Part shown: piece by piece, positions 41,453-52,421 of the stretch
Position numbering within the stretch: the first letter of the stretch is position 1
Layout of the letters: each line of letters starts with the position of its first letter
Origin: Azoarcus sp.
Lineage (GTDB): Bacteria > Pseudomonadota > Gammaproteobacteria > Burkholderiales > Rhodocyclaceae
Assembly (NCBI GenBank): GCA_020725025.1
Contig: DYFV01000009.1
Location: 1-64,000 of the forward strand
Direction of reading: 5' to 3'
Length of the DNA: 64,000 nucleotides
The notes under the pieces: model-generated
Seen by the model: only the letters and a program-made list of their open reading frames with translations
Database searches by the model: none
Told to the model about the DNA's origin: nothing
Program-made: the position numbers and the translations under genes

Positions 41453-42610
41453 ATGTCCGAATCCTTCTTCTCCCCCTGTCCGCGCGGTCTCGAACCCATG
41501 CTCGCCGAGGAGCTCGCCGCCCTCGGTGCGACAGCCGTCGAGCCCACACACGGCGGGGTGGGATTCTCGGCCGACTGGCCCACCTGCTATCGCGTGAATC
41601 TCGAGAGCCGGCTCGCCACCCGCGTCATGTGGCGGGTCGCCCGCGGCCGCTACCGCAGCGAGGAGGACATCTATCGCCTCGCCTACGGCGCGACCTGGGC
41701 GAAATGGTTCACGCCCGAGGACACCATCCGGGTGCAGGTCACCGCGCAGCATTCGCCGCTGAAGAGCCTGGAGTTCGTCACGCTGCGGGTGAAGGACGCG
41801 GTGTGCGACCACTTCCGCACCGTGTCCGGGCGCCGGCCCAGCGTGGACACCGCGAATCCCGCGGTCCGGGTGCACGCCTTCCTCACCCGCGACGGGGTGA
41901 GCCTTTATCTCGATACATCCGGCGAGCCGCTCTACAAGCGCGGCTTCAAGCGGGCCGCGGTGGAGGCACCGCTCAAGGAAAACCTCGCCGCCGGCATCCT
42001 GCGCATCGCGGGGTGGCAGCCGGGCGAGCCCCTCATCGATCCGATGTGCGGCAGCGGCACCTTCCTGATCGAGGCCGCGCACATCGCGCTCGACATCGCC
42101 CCGGGGCTCGGCCGCGGCTTCGCCTTCGAGCGCTTCCGCCACCTCGACCGGGCGGCCTGGGCCGGCGTGCGCGGTGCGGCCGAGGCGCGCCGCCAGGCGC
42201 CGCGCCCGCTGCCCATCTACGGCTCGGACATCGTCGCCGACCAGGTGAGCCGCGCCCGGGTGAACCTGCAGGCGGCCGGGGTGGCCGAGTGCGTCACCCT
42301 CGACCGCGCCGACATCCTCACTCGGGCTGCGCCGGCCGATGCGGGAGTGATGGTGTGCAACCCGCCCTACGGCGTGCGGCTGGGCGAGGCCGAGGGCCTT
42401 GCGGCCTTCTACCCGCAGCTGGGCGATGCGCTGAAGAAGCGCTGGAGCGGCTGGCGCTGCCATTTCCTGAGCGCCGACACCGAGCTGCCCCGGCTCATCG
42501 GGCTGAAGGCGAGCCGGCGCACGCCGCTCTACAACGGCGCGCTGGAATGCCGTCTCTACGAATACCGGATGGTGTCGGGGAGCATGCGCCGCAAGCCGGC
42601 CGAGAGCTGA
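41453..42610 (+). CDS. THUMP-domain class I RNA methyltransferase (RlmL N-terminal/YpsC-like)
   Basis: The product is 385 residues. It starts with SESFFSPCPRGLEPMLAEEL, then a THUMP domain (about 45-155). The methyltransferase part contains LIDPMCGSGTFLIEAA (SAM loop) and the catalytic motif CNPPYGVRLG. It corresponds to the N-terminal, guanine-N2 methylating half of E. coli RlmL; the RlmK half is absent. The likely target is G2445 of 23S rRNA, by homology only. Confidence 0.92.
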   Translation: MSESFFSPCPRGLEPMLAEELAALGATAVEPTHGGVGFSADWPTCYRVNLESRLATRVMWRVARGRYRSEEDIYRLAYGATWAKWFTPEDTIRVQVTAQHSPLKSLEFVTLRVKDAVCDHFRTVSGRRPSVDTANPAVRVHAFLTRDGVSLYLDTSGEPLYKRGFKRAAVEAPLKENLAAGILRIAGWQPGEPLIDPMCGSGTFLIEAAHIALDIAPGLGRGFAFERFRHLDRAAWAGVRGAAEARRQAPRPLPIYGSDIVADQVSRARVNLQAAGVAECVTLDRADILTRAAPADAGVMVCNPPYGVRLGEAEGLAAFYPQLGDALKKRWSGWRCHFLSADTELPRLIGLKASRRTPLYNGALECRLYEYRMVSGSMRRKPAES

Positions 42611-42664
42611 TCACGGCGCATGCTTTCGTAGGCCGTGATCGCTTCGGGGGCGCGAGCGTCCGCC

Positions 42665-43804
42665 TCAGATGATGTCCAGGTGCTGGATCCCGGTGGTGAT
42701 GTCCTTGTCGCCGTGCTTGCTGTGGAGCTTGATCTGCAGGCGCAGGTCGTTCACCGAGTCGGCGTTGCGCAGCGCGTCCTCGTAGGTGATCTGCTCGTCC
42801 TCGTAGAGCTGGAACAGGCTCTGGTCGAAGGTCTGCATGCCGAGCTCGCGCGAGCGCTTCATCACTTCCTTGATGCCCGGCACCTCGCCCTTGAAGATGA
42901 GGTCCGCGATGAGCGGCGAGTTGAGCAGGATCTCGACCGCCGGCACCCGCCCCTTGCGCTCCTTCAGCGGCAGCAGCCGCTGGGAGATGAGCGCGCGCAG
43001 GTTGAGCGACAGATCCATGAGGAGCTGCTGGCGCCGGTCCTCGGGGAAGAAGTTGATGATGCGGTCGATGGCCTGGTTGGCGCTGTTGGCGTGCAGGGTC
43101 GCCAGGCACAGGTGGCCGGTTTCGGCGAAGGCGATGGCGTAGTCCATGGTCTCGCGATCGCGGATCTCGCCCATCAGGATCACGTCGGGCGCCTGACGCA
43201 GGGTGTTCTTGAGGGCCGCCTCCCAGTCTTCGGTGTCGATGCCGATCTCGCGCTGGGAGACGATGCAGTTCTTGTGATGGTGGACGTACTCGATCGGGTC
43301 CTCGACCGTGATGATGTGGCCGTAGGAGTTCTCGTTGCGGTAGTCGACCATGGCCGCGAGCGAGGTCGTCTTGCCGGTGCCGGTGCCGCCCACGAAGATC
43401 ACCAGGCCGCGCTTGGCCATGGCGATGTCGCGCAGCACCGAGGGCAGGCCCAGGTCGTCGAAGGTGGGGATGCGCTGCGCGATGGTCCGCAGCACGAGCC
43501 CGACTCGCGCCTGCTGGATGTAGGCATTGGCACGGAAGCGCCCGATGCCGGCCGGCGAGATCGCGAAGTTGCACTCCTTGGTCGCCTCGAACTCCGCTGC
43601 CTGGCGGTCGTTCATCACGGCCCGCGCGAGCTCCGCGGTGTGCTGGGGGGAGAGCACCTGGTTCGACTGCGGCACCACGCGACCGTCGATCTTGATGGCG
43701 GGCGGGAAACCCGCCGTGATGAAGAGGTCGGAGCCGTTCTTCTGCACCATCAGCCGCAGCAGATCGTGCATGAACTTGAGTGCCTGGTCGCGTTCCATCG
43801 TCAT
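42665..43804 (-). CDS. pilU: Type IV pilus retraction ATPase PilU
   Basis: The product is 379 residues. It is a PilT-family secretion ATPase with Walker A GGTGTGKTTSLA, the Asp box ITVEDPIEYVHHHK, Walker B-type ILMGEIRDRETM and His box HLCLATLHANSANQAIDR. Length, the QHLDII tail and position downstream of pilT fit PilU, the accessory retraction motor. It is 94 bases from the pilT stop on the same strand. Confidence 0.96.
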   Translation of the reverse strand: MTMERDQALKFMHDLLRLMVQKNGSDLFITAGFPPAIKIDGRVVPQSNQVLSPQHTAELARAVMNDRQAAEFEATKECNFAISPAGIGRFRANAYIQQARVGLVLRTIAQRIPTFDDLGLPSVLRDIAMAKRGLVIFVGGTGTGKTTSLAAMVDYRNENSYGHIITVEDPIEYVHHHKNCIVSQREIGIDTEDWEAALKNTLRQAPDVILMGEIRDRETMDYAIAFAETGHLCLATLHANSANQAIDRIINFFPEDRRQQLLMDLSLNLRALISQRLLPLKERKGRVPAVEILLNSPLIADLIFKGEVPGIKEVMKRSRELGMQTFDQSLFQLYEDEQITYEDALRNADSVNDLRLQIKLHSKHGDKDITTGIQHLDII

Positions 43805-43898
43805 TCTCCTGCTGGGCGGCGCGTTCTCGCGCAGACCCGATTATCCCGCTTTACGCACCGTCGGTGTCCGCGGTGTGACAGCTCTGCAGCACGGCCCG

Positions 43899-44942
<1,044 letters not shown>

Positions 44943-45042
44943 GGGATGGCGGGAGATCTACAGAGGGTCGGTCGGGCGGCAGGCGCCCGTGCATGCGATG
45001 CTATACTGGCTCGCCGTTTTCCGGAGCGGGATCCTGCCGTAT

Positions 45043-45732
45043 ATGACATCAATCTCAGGGAACTTGCAAGCCGTGCGCGACCGAGTGGCGGCTGCGGCGC
45101 TGACGGCCGGTCGCGATCCCGATTCGGTACGCCTGCTGGCAGTGAGCAAGACCTGGCCGGCCGAGTGCGTGCGCGAGGCGGCCCGGGCCGGGCAGACCGC
45201 CTTCGGCGAGAACTACGTGCAGGAAGGCGTGGCCAAGATCGCCGCGCTCGCCGACCTGCCGCTCGAATGGCATTTCATCGGCCCGCTGCAGAGCAACAAG
45301 ACGCGCCCGGTGGCGGCGCACTTCCATTGGGTGCATTCCATCGACCGGGCGAAGCTCGCGCACCGCCTGTCGGAGCAACGCGACCCCCACCTGCCGCCGC
45401 TCCAGGTCTGCATCCAGGTGAACGTGAGCGGCGAGGCGACGAAGAGCGGCGTGGCGCCCGGGGAGGTGGCGGCGCTCGCCGAGGCGGTGGCGGGTCTGCC
45501 GCGCCTGCGGCTTCGCGGGCTGATGTGCATTCCCGAGCCGGAGCAGGACACGGCGAGGCTGCGCGCCCGCTTCGCGCAGCTGCGTGAGCTGCGCGATGCG
45601 CTGAACGGCCGCGGCTTCGCGCTCGACACGCTGTCGATGGGCATGTCGCACGATCTCGAGGCGGCCATCGCCGAGGGCGCTACCATGGTGCGGGTCGGCA
45701 CCGCGATTTTCGGCACGCGGGAGCGTGCCTGA
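45043..45732 (+). CDS. yggS: PLP homeostasis protein YggS (YBL036C/PROSC family)
   Basis: The product is 229 residues. It has the single-domain alanine-racemase-like barrel of PLP-binding proteins: LLAVSKTW with the PLP lysine, AFGENYVQEG, WHFIGPLQSNK, GLMCIPEP and LSMGMSHDLEAAIAEGATMV. It buffers pyridoxal phosphate and has no known catalytic turnover. It begins yggS-proC-yggT-yggU, a common cluster beside pilT. Confidence 0.96.
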   Translation: MTSISGNLQAVRDRVAAAALTAGRDPDSVRLLAVSKTWPAECVREAARAGQTAFGENYVQEGVAKIAALADLPLEWHFIGPLQSNKTRPVAAHFHWVHSIDRAKLAHRLSEQRDPHLPPLQVCIQVNVSGEATKSGVAPGEVAALAEAVAGLPRLRLRGLMCIPEPEQDTARLRARFAQLRELRDALNGRGFALDTLSMGMSHDLEAAIAEGATMVRVGTAIFGTRERA

Positions 45733-45742
45733 GGCATACAGG

Positions 45743-46567
45743 ATGAGCAAAGGCATGAGGATCACTTTTCTCGGCGGCGGCAACATGGCCGCGGCGCTGG
45801 TGGGCGGACTGGTCGAGCGCGGTTTCTCCGGTGCCGACATCCAGGTGGTCGACCTCCAGGCCGCCAATCGCGAGGCCCTGGCGTCGCGATTCGGCGTGCG
45901 TGCGGTCGAGTCCGTCGACGACGAGGCGCTCGGGTGCGACGTGCTCGTGCTCGCGGTGAAGCCGCAGCAGATGAAGGCCGCGGTCGCGCCGATCGCCGGG
46001 CGTCTTTCCCAGCAGGTGGTGGTGAGCATCGCCGCCGGCTTGCGGCTCGACGACATCGGCCGCTGGCTGGGCGGCTACCGGCGCCTGGTGCGGTCGATGC
46101 CGAACACCCCCGCCCTGATCGGCGCCGGCGTGACCGGGCTCTACGCCGACCCTTCCGTCGATGAGCGCGGCCGCGAGGCGGCCGGGCGCATCCTCGAGGC
46201 CGTGGGCAGCGTGGTGTGGATCGCCGACGAGGCGAAGATGGACGCGGTGACGGCAGTGTCGGGCAGCGGTCCGGCCTACGTGTTCCACTTCATCGAGGCG
46301 CTCGAGGCGGCGGGGACCGGACTCGGCTTCGACGTGCCCACCGCTCGCAAGCTCGCCATCGACACCGTGCTCGGCGCCGCGAAGCTCGCCGCGTCCTCAC
46401 CGGACGCCCCCGGCGTGCTGCGCGAGCGGGTGACGTCGAAAGGGGGCACTACCGAGGCGGCGCTTGCCAGTATGGCGGCCTCGGGCGTGTTCGATGCCAT
46501 CGTGAAGGCGGTGGGGGCGGCCGAGGCGCGCGGCCGCGAACTCGGGGAACAACTCGGAAAGGATTGA
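45743..46567 (+). CDS. proC: Pyrroline-5-carboxylate reductase
   Basis: The product is 274 residues from the ATG at 45743, with GAGG eight bases upstream; an ATG at 45755 is an alternative. It has the Rossmann start RITFLGGGNMAAALVGGL, VLAVKPQQM, RSMPNTPALIGAGVTGLY and the C-terminal VTAVSGSGPAYVFHFIEAL with VTSKGGTTEAAL. It makes proline from P5C using NAD(P)H. Confidence 0.97.
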   Translation: MSKGMRITFLGGGNMAAALVGGLVERGFSGADIQVVDLQAANREALASRFGVRAVESVDDEALGCDVLVLAVKPQQMKAAVAPIAGRLSQQVVVSIAAGLRLDDIGRWLGGYRRLVRSMPNTPALIGAGVTGLYADPSVDERGREAAGRILEAVGSVVWIADEAKMDAVTAVSGSGPAYVFHFIEALEAAGTGLGFDVPTARKLAIDTVLGAAKLAASSPDAPGVLRERVTSKGGTTEAALASMAASGVFDAIVKAVGAAEARGRELGEQLGKD

Positions 46568-46573
46568 GCATCC

Positions 46574-47152
46574 ATGTTCGGGAACATCCTGCTGCTGATC
46601 GTAAACACCGCCGTCGGCTTCGTCACGCTGATGCTGCTCGCACGCTTCTTCATGCAGTGGCAGCGCGTATCCTTCCGCAACCAGATCGGGCAGTTCGTGG
46701 TGGCGACCACCGACTGGCTGGTGCGGCCGATGCGGCGGTTCATCCCGGGGCTCTTCGGGCTGGACATGGCGAGCCTCGTGCCCGCCTGGGCGCTGCAGAC
46801 GCTGCTGGTCTACCTCGAGCTCGCCCTGCGCGGCGTGCCGATGGGCGGCGTCCTAGGCGTGATCCTGGGGCTGCTCGGCCTCGGGCTGCTGGAGGTGATC
46901 CGGCTCGCCATCTACCTGGTCTTCGCGGTGGTGCTGATCTCCGCCGTGCTGTCCTGGGTGAGTCCCCATGCGCCGGCCGCCTCGCTCTTCCACGGGCTCG
47001 CCGCGCCCTTCCTGCGGCCGTTCCGGCGCATGATCCCCCTGGTGGCCAACGTGGACCTGTCGCCCCTGGTGCTGCTGCTGGTGCTGCAGATCATGCTGAT
47101 CGTGCTTGCCGGCCTGCGCGACAACTTCGTGCCGCTCATCGTCGGGGTATGA
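46574..47152 (+). CDS. yggT: YggT family membrane protein
   Basis: The product is 192 residues. It contains two YggT repeats, each with paired membrane helices, RFFMQWQRVSFRNQIGQFV in the first and VLSWVSPHAPAASLFHG with RPFRRMIPLVANVDLSPLV in the second. The family is linked to osmotic resistance and cell shape, without a defined mechanism. It starts six bases after proC, and its stop overlaps the yggU start. Confidence 0.93.
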   Translation: MFGNILLLIVNTAVGFVTLMLLARFFMQWQRVSFRNQIGQFVVATTDWLVRPMRRFIPGLFGLDMASLVPAWALQTLLVYLELALRGVPMGGVLGVILGLLGLGLLEVIRLAIYLVFAVVLISAVLSWVSPHAPAASLFHGLAAPFLRPFRRMIPLVANVDLSPLVLLLVLQIMLIVLAGLRDNFVPLIVGV

Positions 47153-47445
47153 GCGAGGACTGGCTGCGGCGGGCCAATGACGGCGCGCTGCTGCTCGTCC
47201 TGCACGTGCAGCCCGGTGCGAAGCGCACCGGCTTCGCCGGGCGGCATGGGGACGCGATGAAGCTTCGCCTCGCCGCGCCGCCGGTGGACGGCAAGGCGAA
47301 CGCCGCCCTGTGCGCCCATGTGGCGGAATTCTGCGGCGTTCCGCGCTCGGCGGTGACCCTCGTCGCCGGCGAGACCTCCCGTGCCAAGCGGGTGCGGGTG
47401 GAGGGCGCCGACGACATGGCCCTGGCGCGTTTGAAGGCGCTGTAG
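47149..47445 (+). CDS. yggU: DUF167 / YggU family protein
   Basis: The product is 98 residues. It has the family core LHVQPGAKRTGFAGRHGDAMKLRLAAPPVDGKAN (read here as two adjoining blocks) and LVAGETSRAKRVRV. The family has an alpha/beta fold and unknown function. The ATG overlaps the yggT stop as ATGA. Confidence 0.92.
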   Translation: MSEDWLRRANDGALLLVLHVQPGAKRTGFAGRHGDAMKLRLAAPPVDGKANAALCAHVAEFCGVPRSAVTLVAGETSRAKRVRVEGADDMALARLKAL

Positions 47446-47514
47446 CCTGGCCGCCGCAGCGTCGGGGCATGCTAGGCTACTCCTCACAACAACGACGCAT
47501 CGGAGGAGGAGACC

Positions 47515-49179
47515 ATGGCGGCCGTCGACCGTTATGCCGAGCTGCATGCGGCCTTTCGCTGGCAGGTGCCGGCGCGCTTCAACATCTACGAAGTCTGCTG
47601 CCGCCGCTGGGCGGACGACCCCGCCCGCATCGCGCTGATCGCCGAGGACGCGGATGGGGGCTGCGCGTCCCACACTTACGCTGCCATCCTCGCCGCGGCC
47701 GAGCGCCTGGCCGGTGCCCTGCGGGCACTGGGTGTCGCGCCCGGCGACCGGGTGGCGATCGTGCTGCCGCAGCGGGTCGAGGCGATCGTCGCGCACATGG
47801 CGATCTACCGTCTCGGCGCGGTGGCGATGCCGCTGTCCATGCTGTTCGGTCCGGAAGCGCTGGAGTACCGCCTGCAGGACAGCGGGACGGTGGTGGCGAT
47901 CGCCCAGGCCGATGTCCTGCCCCGGCTGCAGGCGCTCCGATCCGCGTGTCCCGCGCTGCGCGCGCTCATCGCCGTGGGAGGGCTCGGGGAGGCCGACGCC
48001 ACGGTGCTCGACTGGCAGGCGCTCCTCCGCCACGAACCCGATCCCGCGCCGCCGGCCGACACCCTGCCCACCGACCCGGCCGTGCTCATCTACACCAGCG
48101 GCACCACCGGCCCGGCCAAGGGGGCGCTCGTGCCCCATCAGGCCATGCTCGGCAATCTTCCCGGCTTCGTGGCGAGCCAGAACGGTTTTCCGCGGGATGG
48201 CGACGTGTTCTGGTCGCCCGCCGACTGGGCGTGGACCGGCGGGTTGTGGGACGCCCTGATGCCCACGCTCTACTTCGGACGCACCATCGTGGGCCTGAAC
48301 GCACGCTTCTCGCCCGAGCGCGCCTTCGCCCTCATGGCGCGCCACGGGGTGACCAACACCTTCCTGTTCCCGACCGCGCTGAAGGCCATGATGAAGGCCT
48401 ACCCGCGGCCGCGCGAGCAGTTCGACCTGCGGCTCCGGGCCATCATGAGCGCGGGCGAGGCGGTGGGCGACGCGGTGTTCGAGTGGTGCCGCGAGGCGCT
48501 CGGTGTGACCGTTAACGAGATGTTCGGCCAGACCGAGATCAACTACGTGGTCGGCAACAGCCACGAGGACTGGCCGGCGCGTCCCGGCTCCATGGGCCGC
48601 CCCTACCCGGGCCACCGGGTGGCGGTGATCGACGACGCGGGCGACCCGTTGCCCGCGGGCGAGGTGGGGGAGGTGGCGGTGAACCGCTTCGATCGCCACG
48701 GCGATCCCGATCCGGTGTTCTTCCTCGGCTACTGGAACAATCCGCAGGCCACCGAGCGCAAGTTCACCGGCGACTGGTGCCGCACCGGCGATCTGGCGAC
48801 GGCCGACGAGGACGGCTACCTCTGGTACAAGGGCCGTGCCGACGATGTCTTCAAGGCGGCGGGCTACCGCATCGGCCCTTCCGAGGTGGAGAACTGCCTG
48901 GTGCGCCACGCCGCCGTGGCCAACGCTGCGGTGGTGCCCAAGCCGGATCCCGAGCGCGGGGCGGTGGTGAAGGCCTACGTGGTGCTCGCCGCCGGCTTCG
49001 AGCCCGGGCCCGGGCTGGTCGAGGAGCTCCAGGCGCATGTGCGCGGCCAGCTCGCGCCCTACGAGTATCCCAAGGAGATCGAGTTCATCGAAGCCCTGCC
49101 GATGACCACCACCGGCAAGGTGCAGCGGCGCGTGCTGCGCCTCCAGGAGGAGGAGCGGGCGCGCGCCCGCGGCGCATAG
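47515..49179 (+). CDS. Acyl-CoA synthetase (AMP-forming), medium-chain/acetyl-CoA ligase-like
   Basis: The product is 554 residues. It is an ANL-superfamily enzyme with the ATP loop IYTSGTTGPAKGA, NEMFGQTEINYVVGN, GDWCRTGDLATADEDGYLWYKGR and the C-terminal catalytic lysine in TTTGKVQRRVLR. The layout is closest to acyl-CoA synthetases of the AcsM/AMP-dependent type. The acyl substrate cannot be read from sequence. It has a GGAGGAGGAG ribosome site and stands alone between yggU and the opposed pyrC'. Confidence 0.9.
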   Translation: MAAVDRYAELHAAFRWQVPARFNIYEVCCRRWADDPARIALIAEDADGGCASHTYAAILAAAERLAGALRALGVAPGDRVAIVLPQRVEAIVAHMAIYRLGAVAMPLSMLFGPEALEYRLQDSGTVVAIAQADVLPRLQALRSACPALRALIAVGGLGEADATVLDWQALLRHEPDPAPPADTLPTDPAVLIYTSGTTGPAKGALVPHQAMLGNLPGFVASQNGFPRDGDVFWSPADWAWTGGLWDALMPTLYFGRTIVGLNARFSPERAFALMARHGVTNTFLFPTALKAMMKAYPRPREQFDLRLRAIMSAGEAVGDAVFEWCREALGVTVNEMFGQTEINYVVGNSHEDWPARPGSMGRPYPGHRVAVIDDAGDPLPAGEVGEVAVNRFDRHGDPDPVFFLGYWNNPQATERKFTGDWCRTGDLATADEDGYLWYKGRADDVFKAAGYRIGPSEVENCLVRHAAVANAAVVPKPDPERGAVVKAYVVLAAGFEPGPGLVEELQAHVRGQLAPYEYPKEIEFIEALPMTTTGKVQRRVLRLQEEERARARGA

Positions 49180-49230
49180 GGGGGGCGGCAGTGCCGCGCG
49201 GCGCGCAACTGCCGCGCGGCGTCGGGGCGC

Positions 49231-50511
49231 TTATCGCAGCTCGTGCATTACCTGGCCTTCCACCAGGGTGTAATGCACCCGGCCGGGCAGCTCCATGCCG
49301 AGGAAGGGCGTGTTCTTGCCCTGGCTGCGCAGCTGATCGCGGCTCACGGTCACATGAGCGGCGGGATCGAACAGGCACAGGTCGGCGCGCGCTCCCGGGG
49401 AGAGGTGGCCGGCCTTGGTGATGCCGACGATGCGTGCCGCGTCCGAGGTGACCCGGGCGAGCGCCTGCACCAGTGGCAGCCCCGCCTGCTCGGCCCATTT
49501 CAGGGTAAGCGGCAGCAGCAGCTCGAGCCCGGTCGCGCCGGGTTCCGACTCGCTGAAGGGGGCGAGCTTGCCGTCGTCGTCCACCGGCGTGTGGTCCGAG
49601 CACAGCGCGTCGATGCGGCCGTCGGCGAGGGCGCGCCGCAGCGCGTCGCGGTCGCGCTGGGTGCGCAGCGGCGGCACCAGGTGCGCGTTGCTGTCGAAGT
49701 AGCCGATGTCCATCTCCGACAGATGCAGGTGGTTGATCGACACGTCGCAGGTGATGTCGAGCCCGGTGGCACGCGCCTCTTCCACCAGGGCGAGGCCCTC
49801 GGCGCTGGAGAGCCGCGTGACGTGCAGCTTCGCGCCGGTGAGCCTGGCAAGCTGGATGTAGGTGTAAAGGGCCACCGTCTCGGCCGCGGTCGGAATACCG
49901 GGCAGGCCCAGCCGGCTCGACACCTCGCCGTCGTGGGCGACGCCGCCGCGCGACAGGAAGGGCGCGAGCGGCTGCAGCCACACCCGGAAGTCGAAGGTCG
50001 CCGCGTACTGCATGGCGCGCATCAGCACCAGGTTGTCGACGATAGGCACGTTGGCCTGGCTGAAGGCCACGCAGCCGGCCTCCACCAGCTCCGCCATCTC
50101 GGACAGACGCTCGCCGGCGAGCCCGATGGTGAGGGCGCCCACCGGATAGACGTGGGCGCGGTTTAGTTTCTTGGCGCGGTAGCACAGCATCTCCACCAGG
50201 CCCGGCTCGTCCAGCACCGGGTCGGTGTCGGGCGGGATGGCGAGGCTGGTGACGCCGCCCGCCATGGCTGCGTCCATCTCGGATTCGAGGGTGGCACGGT
50301 ACTCGTAGCCGGGCTCGCGCAGGCGCGCGGCGAGATCGATCAGGCCCGGGCACACCACGAGCCTTGCCGCATCGATTTCCCGGTCGGCGGTGAAGCCGTC
50401 CGGCGCATGACCCTGCCCGACGATCCGCCCGTCGGCGATATACAGGTCACGCGGCGCGTCGAGTCCGTTGGCCGGATCGACGACGCGGCCGTTGGCGATG
50501 CGAATCCTCAT
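49231..50511 (-). CDS. pyrC': Dihydroorotase-like protein PyrC', probably inactive ATCase partner
   Basis: The product is 426 residues of the class I dihydroorotase fold. In active enzymes the first zinc motif reads Asp-x-His-x-His-x-Arg. Here it reads DLAARLREPG, with both histidines replaced by alanine. The later SDHTPVDDD is kept. In Pseudomonas putida and relatives such a PyrC' has no activity and serves as a structural partner of PyrB in a dodecameric aspartate transcarbamoylase. The gene follows pyrB with no gap, which supports that role. A working dihydroorotase should be encoded elsewhere. Confidence 0.93.
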   Translation of the reverse strand: MRIRIANGRVVDPANGLDAPRDLYIADGRIVGQGHAPDGFTADREIDAARLVVCPGLIDLAARLREPGYEYRATLESEMDAAMAGGVTSLAIPPDTDPVLDEPGLVEMLCYRAKKLNRAHVYPVGALTIGLAGERLSEMAELVEAGCVAFSQANVPIVDNLVLMRAMQYAATFDFRVWLQPLAPFLSRGGVAHDGEVSSRLGLPGIPTAAETVALYTYIQLARLTGAKLHVTRLSSAEGLALVEEARATGLDITCDVSINHLHLSEMDIGYFDSNAHLVPPLRTQRDRDALRRALADGRIDALCSDHTPVDDDGKLAPFSESEPGATGLELLLPLTLKWAEQAGLPLVQALARVTSDAARIVGITKAGHLSPGARADLCLFDPAAHVTVSRDQLRSQGKNTPFLGMELPGRVHYTLVEGQVMHELR

Positions 50512-51483
50512 TTACTTGCCTCCCTGCTGGCCGGCCAGCATGCTCATCACGGCCATGCGCACTGCGATTCCGAAAGTCACCTGGGGCAGGATCACGGCCT
50601 GCGCGCCGTCGGCCACCGCCGAGTCGATCTCCACCCCGCGGTTCATGGGGCCGGGGTGCATCACGATCGCGTCCGGCTTGGCGAGCGCGAGCTTCTCCGC
50701 GGTGAGGCCCCACACCTTGTAGTACTCCTGCGGGGTGGGCAGCAGCGCCCCGTTCATGCGCTCGTTCTGCAGGCGCAGCATCATCACCACATCCACGTCC
50801 TTCAGGCCCTCGCGCATGTCGTGGAAGACATGCACGCCCATGCGGCCGACCTCGGCCGGCAGCAGGGTCTTCGGGCCGATCACGCGCACCTCGGGCACAC
50901 CCAGGGTGGTGAGCGCGGCGATCTGCGAGCGGGCCACCCGCGAGTGCAGCACGTCGCCGACGATCGCCACCCGGAGATCGGTGAAGTCGCGCTTGTAGTG
51001 GCGGATGGTGTACATGTCCAGCAGCCCCTGGGTGGGGTGGGCGTGACGCCCGTCGCCGGCATTGACCACATGGATGTCGTCGCGCCCGGTGTTGAAGAGG
51101 TGCTGGGCGATCAGGAAGGGCGCGCCGCTCGCCGCATGGCGCACCACGAACATGTCGGCCTGCATCGCGCACAGGTTGTCCACCGTGTCGAGGAGGCTCT
51201 CGCCCTTGGCGGTGGAGCTGGTCGATACGTTGAGGTTCACCACGTCGGCCGAAAGGCGCTTGGCGGCGATCTCGAAGGTGGTGCGGGTGCGCGTCGAGTT
51301 CTCGAAGAACAGGTTGAAGATGCTCTTGCCGCGCAGCAGCGGCAGCTTCTTCACCTCGCGCTCGGCCACCTCGGTGAAAGGCGCCGCGGTGTCCAGGATG
51401 GCGGTCAGGACGTCGCGCGGCAGTCCGTCGATGGTGAGCAGGTGCTGCAGTTCGCCGTGCTTGTTGAGCTGGGGATTACGCAT
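50512..51483 (-). CDS. pyrB: Aspartate carbamoyltransferase catalytic subunit
   Basis: The product is 323 residues. It has [19 protein letters not shown] (carbamoyl phosphate site), the 80s-loop region with [28 protein letters not shown], and the aspartate-binding [10 protein letters not shown] with [11 protein letters not shown]. It makes carbamoyl aspartate, the first committed step of pyrimidine synthesis. Its start overlaps the end of pyrR by eight bases and its stop abuts pyrC'. Confidence 0.98.
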   Translation of the reverse strand: MRNPQLNKHGELQHLLTIDGLPRDVLTAILDTAAPFTEVAEREVKKLPLLRGKSIFNLFFENSTRTRTTFEIAAKRLSADVVNLNVSTSSTAKGESLLDTVDNLCAMQADMFVVRHAASGAPFLIAQHLFNTGRDDIHVVNAGDGRHAHPTQGLLDMYTIRHYKRDFTDLRVAIVGDVLHSRVARSQIAALTTLGVPEVRVIGPKTLLPAEVGRMGVHVFHDMREGLKDVDVVMMLRLQNERMNGALLPTPQEYYKVWGLTAEKLALAKPDAIVMHPGPMNRGVEIDSAVADGAQAVILPQVTFGIAVRMAVMSMLAGQQGGK

Positions 51484-51976
51484 CGATGAGCCTCAGGGTA
51501 AGCATGCCCGAATCGTCGGACTCCAGTTGCAGACTCTGGTTGGGGGGCAGGGGTTCGGGCAGCGTCAGCGCGCACCAGCGCGGCGCGATGGGCAGCTCGC
51601 GACCGCCGCGGTCGACCAGCACCGCGAGGTCGATGCGCGCCGGGCGCCCGTAGTCGAAGAGCTCGTTCATCGCCGCGCGCGTGGTGCGGCCGGTGTAGAG
51701 CACATCGTCGACGATCACCACGTCCGCGCCTTCGACGGTGAACGGCACCTCGGTGCGCTGCGGCTGCGGGTGCAGGCCGCGGGAGCCGAAGTCGTCGCGG
51801 TAGAAGGAGACGTCGATCGCCCCCATCGGTTGCGCGAGCCCCAGGGTCTCGTGCAGGCGCCGCGCGAGCCAGACGCCGCCGGTGTGGATGCCGAGGAGCG
51901 CCGTCCTGGGCGTGACGTGGGGCCGCATCTGCTCGACCAGGGCCTGGAAGAGCGCTTCGGCGTCAAGTGTTTGCAT
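51476..51976 (-). CDS. pyrR: PyrR-type bifunctional regulator / uracil phosphoribosyltransferase
   Basis: The product is 166 residues. It is a type I PRTase-fold protein with [15 protein letters not shown], the PRPP loop [18 protein letters not shown] and [14 protein letters not shown], all PyrR family hallmarks. In Bacillus PyrR binds pyr mRNA; in proteobacteria the regulatory role is less clear. Its start overlaps the yqgF 3' end by 14 bases. I saw no attenuator-like leader in front of pyrB, which starts inside pyrR. Confidence 0.94.
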   Translation of the reverse strand: MQTLDAEALFQALVEQMRPHVTPRTALLGIHTGGVWLARRLHETLGLAQPMGAIDVSFYRDDFGSRGLHPQPQRTEVPFTVEGADVVIVDDVLYTGRTTRAAMNELFDYGRPARIDLAVLVDRGGRELPIAPRWCALTLPEPLPPNQSLQLESDDSGMLTLRLIDA

Positions 51977-52421
51977 GTCGTTCGGTATCCAGGAAGTGTT
52001 GCAGGATCGTCTGAGCGGCCACGGCGTCGAGCACACCCTTGCGGGCGCGCCAGTCGCCGATGCCCGCATCGCGCAGGGCCGCGTCGGCGCCCGCCGAGCT
52101 GAGCCGTTCGTCCCATTCGAATACCGGCAGCGCATAGCGTCCGCGCAGCTGGTTGGCGAAGCGCCGACAGCGCGCCGTCAGCGCCTGCTCGGTTCCGTCG
52201 AGGTGCAGCGGGATGCCGACCACCAGCGCTACCGGGCGCCATTCGCGCAGCAAGGCTTCGATCGCGGCGAAGCGTGCGGCGTTGGCCTCCTCACCGAGCG
52301 TGGTCAGGGCGCTCGCCTGGCGGGTCTCGAGCTCGCCCACCGCCACGCCGGTACGCGTCAGGCCGAAATCGAAGGCCAGGACGGTTCCTCGGGCGGGCAG
52401 GGGGGCCGGCCCATCAGGCAT
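51963..52421 (-). CDS. yqgF: YqgF/RuvX family RNase H-fold protein
   Basis: The product is 152 residues. It begins with [18 protein letters not shown] (first catalytic Asp), then [22 protein letters not shown] and a final Asp region [14 protein letters not shown]. YqgF is linked to 16S rRNA 5' processing as a Holliday-junction-resolvase-like nuclease. It overlaps yqgE by eight bases. Confidence 0.95.
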   Translation of the reverse strand: MPDGPAPLPARGTVLAFDFGLTRTGVAVGELETRQASALTTLGEEANAARFAAIEALLREWRPVALVVGIPLHLDGTEQALTARCRRFANQLRGRYALPVFEWDERLSSAGADAALRDAGIGDWRARKGVLDAVAAQTILQHFLDTERHANT

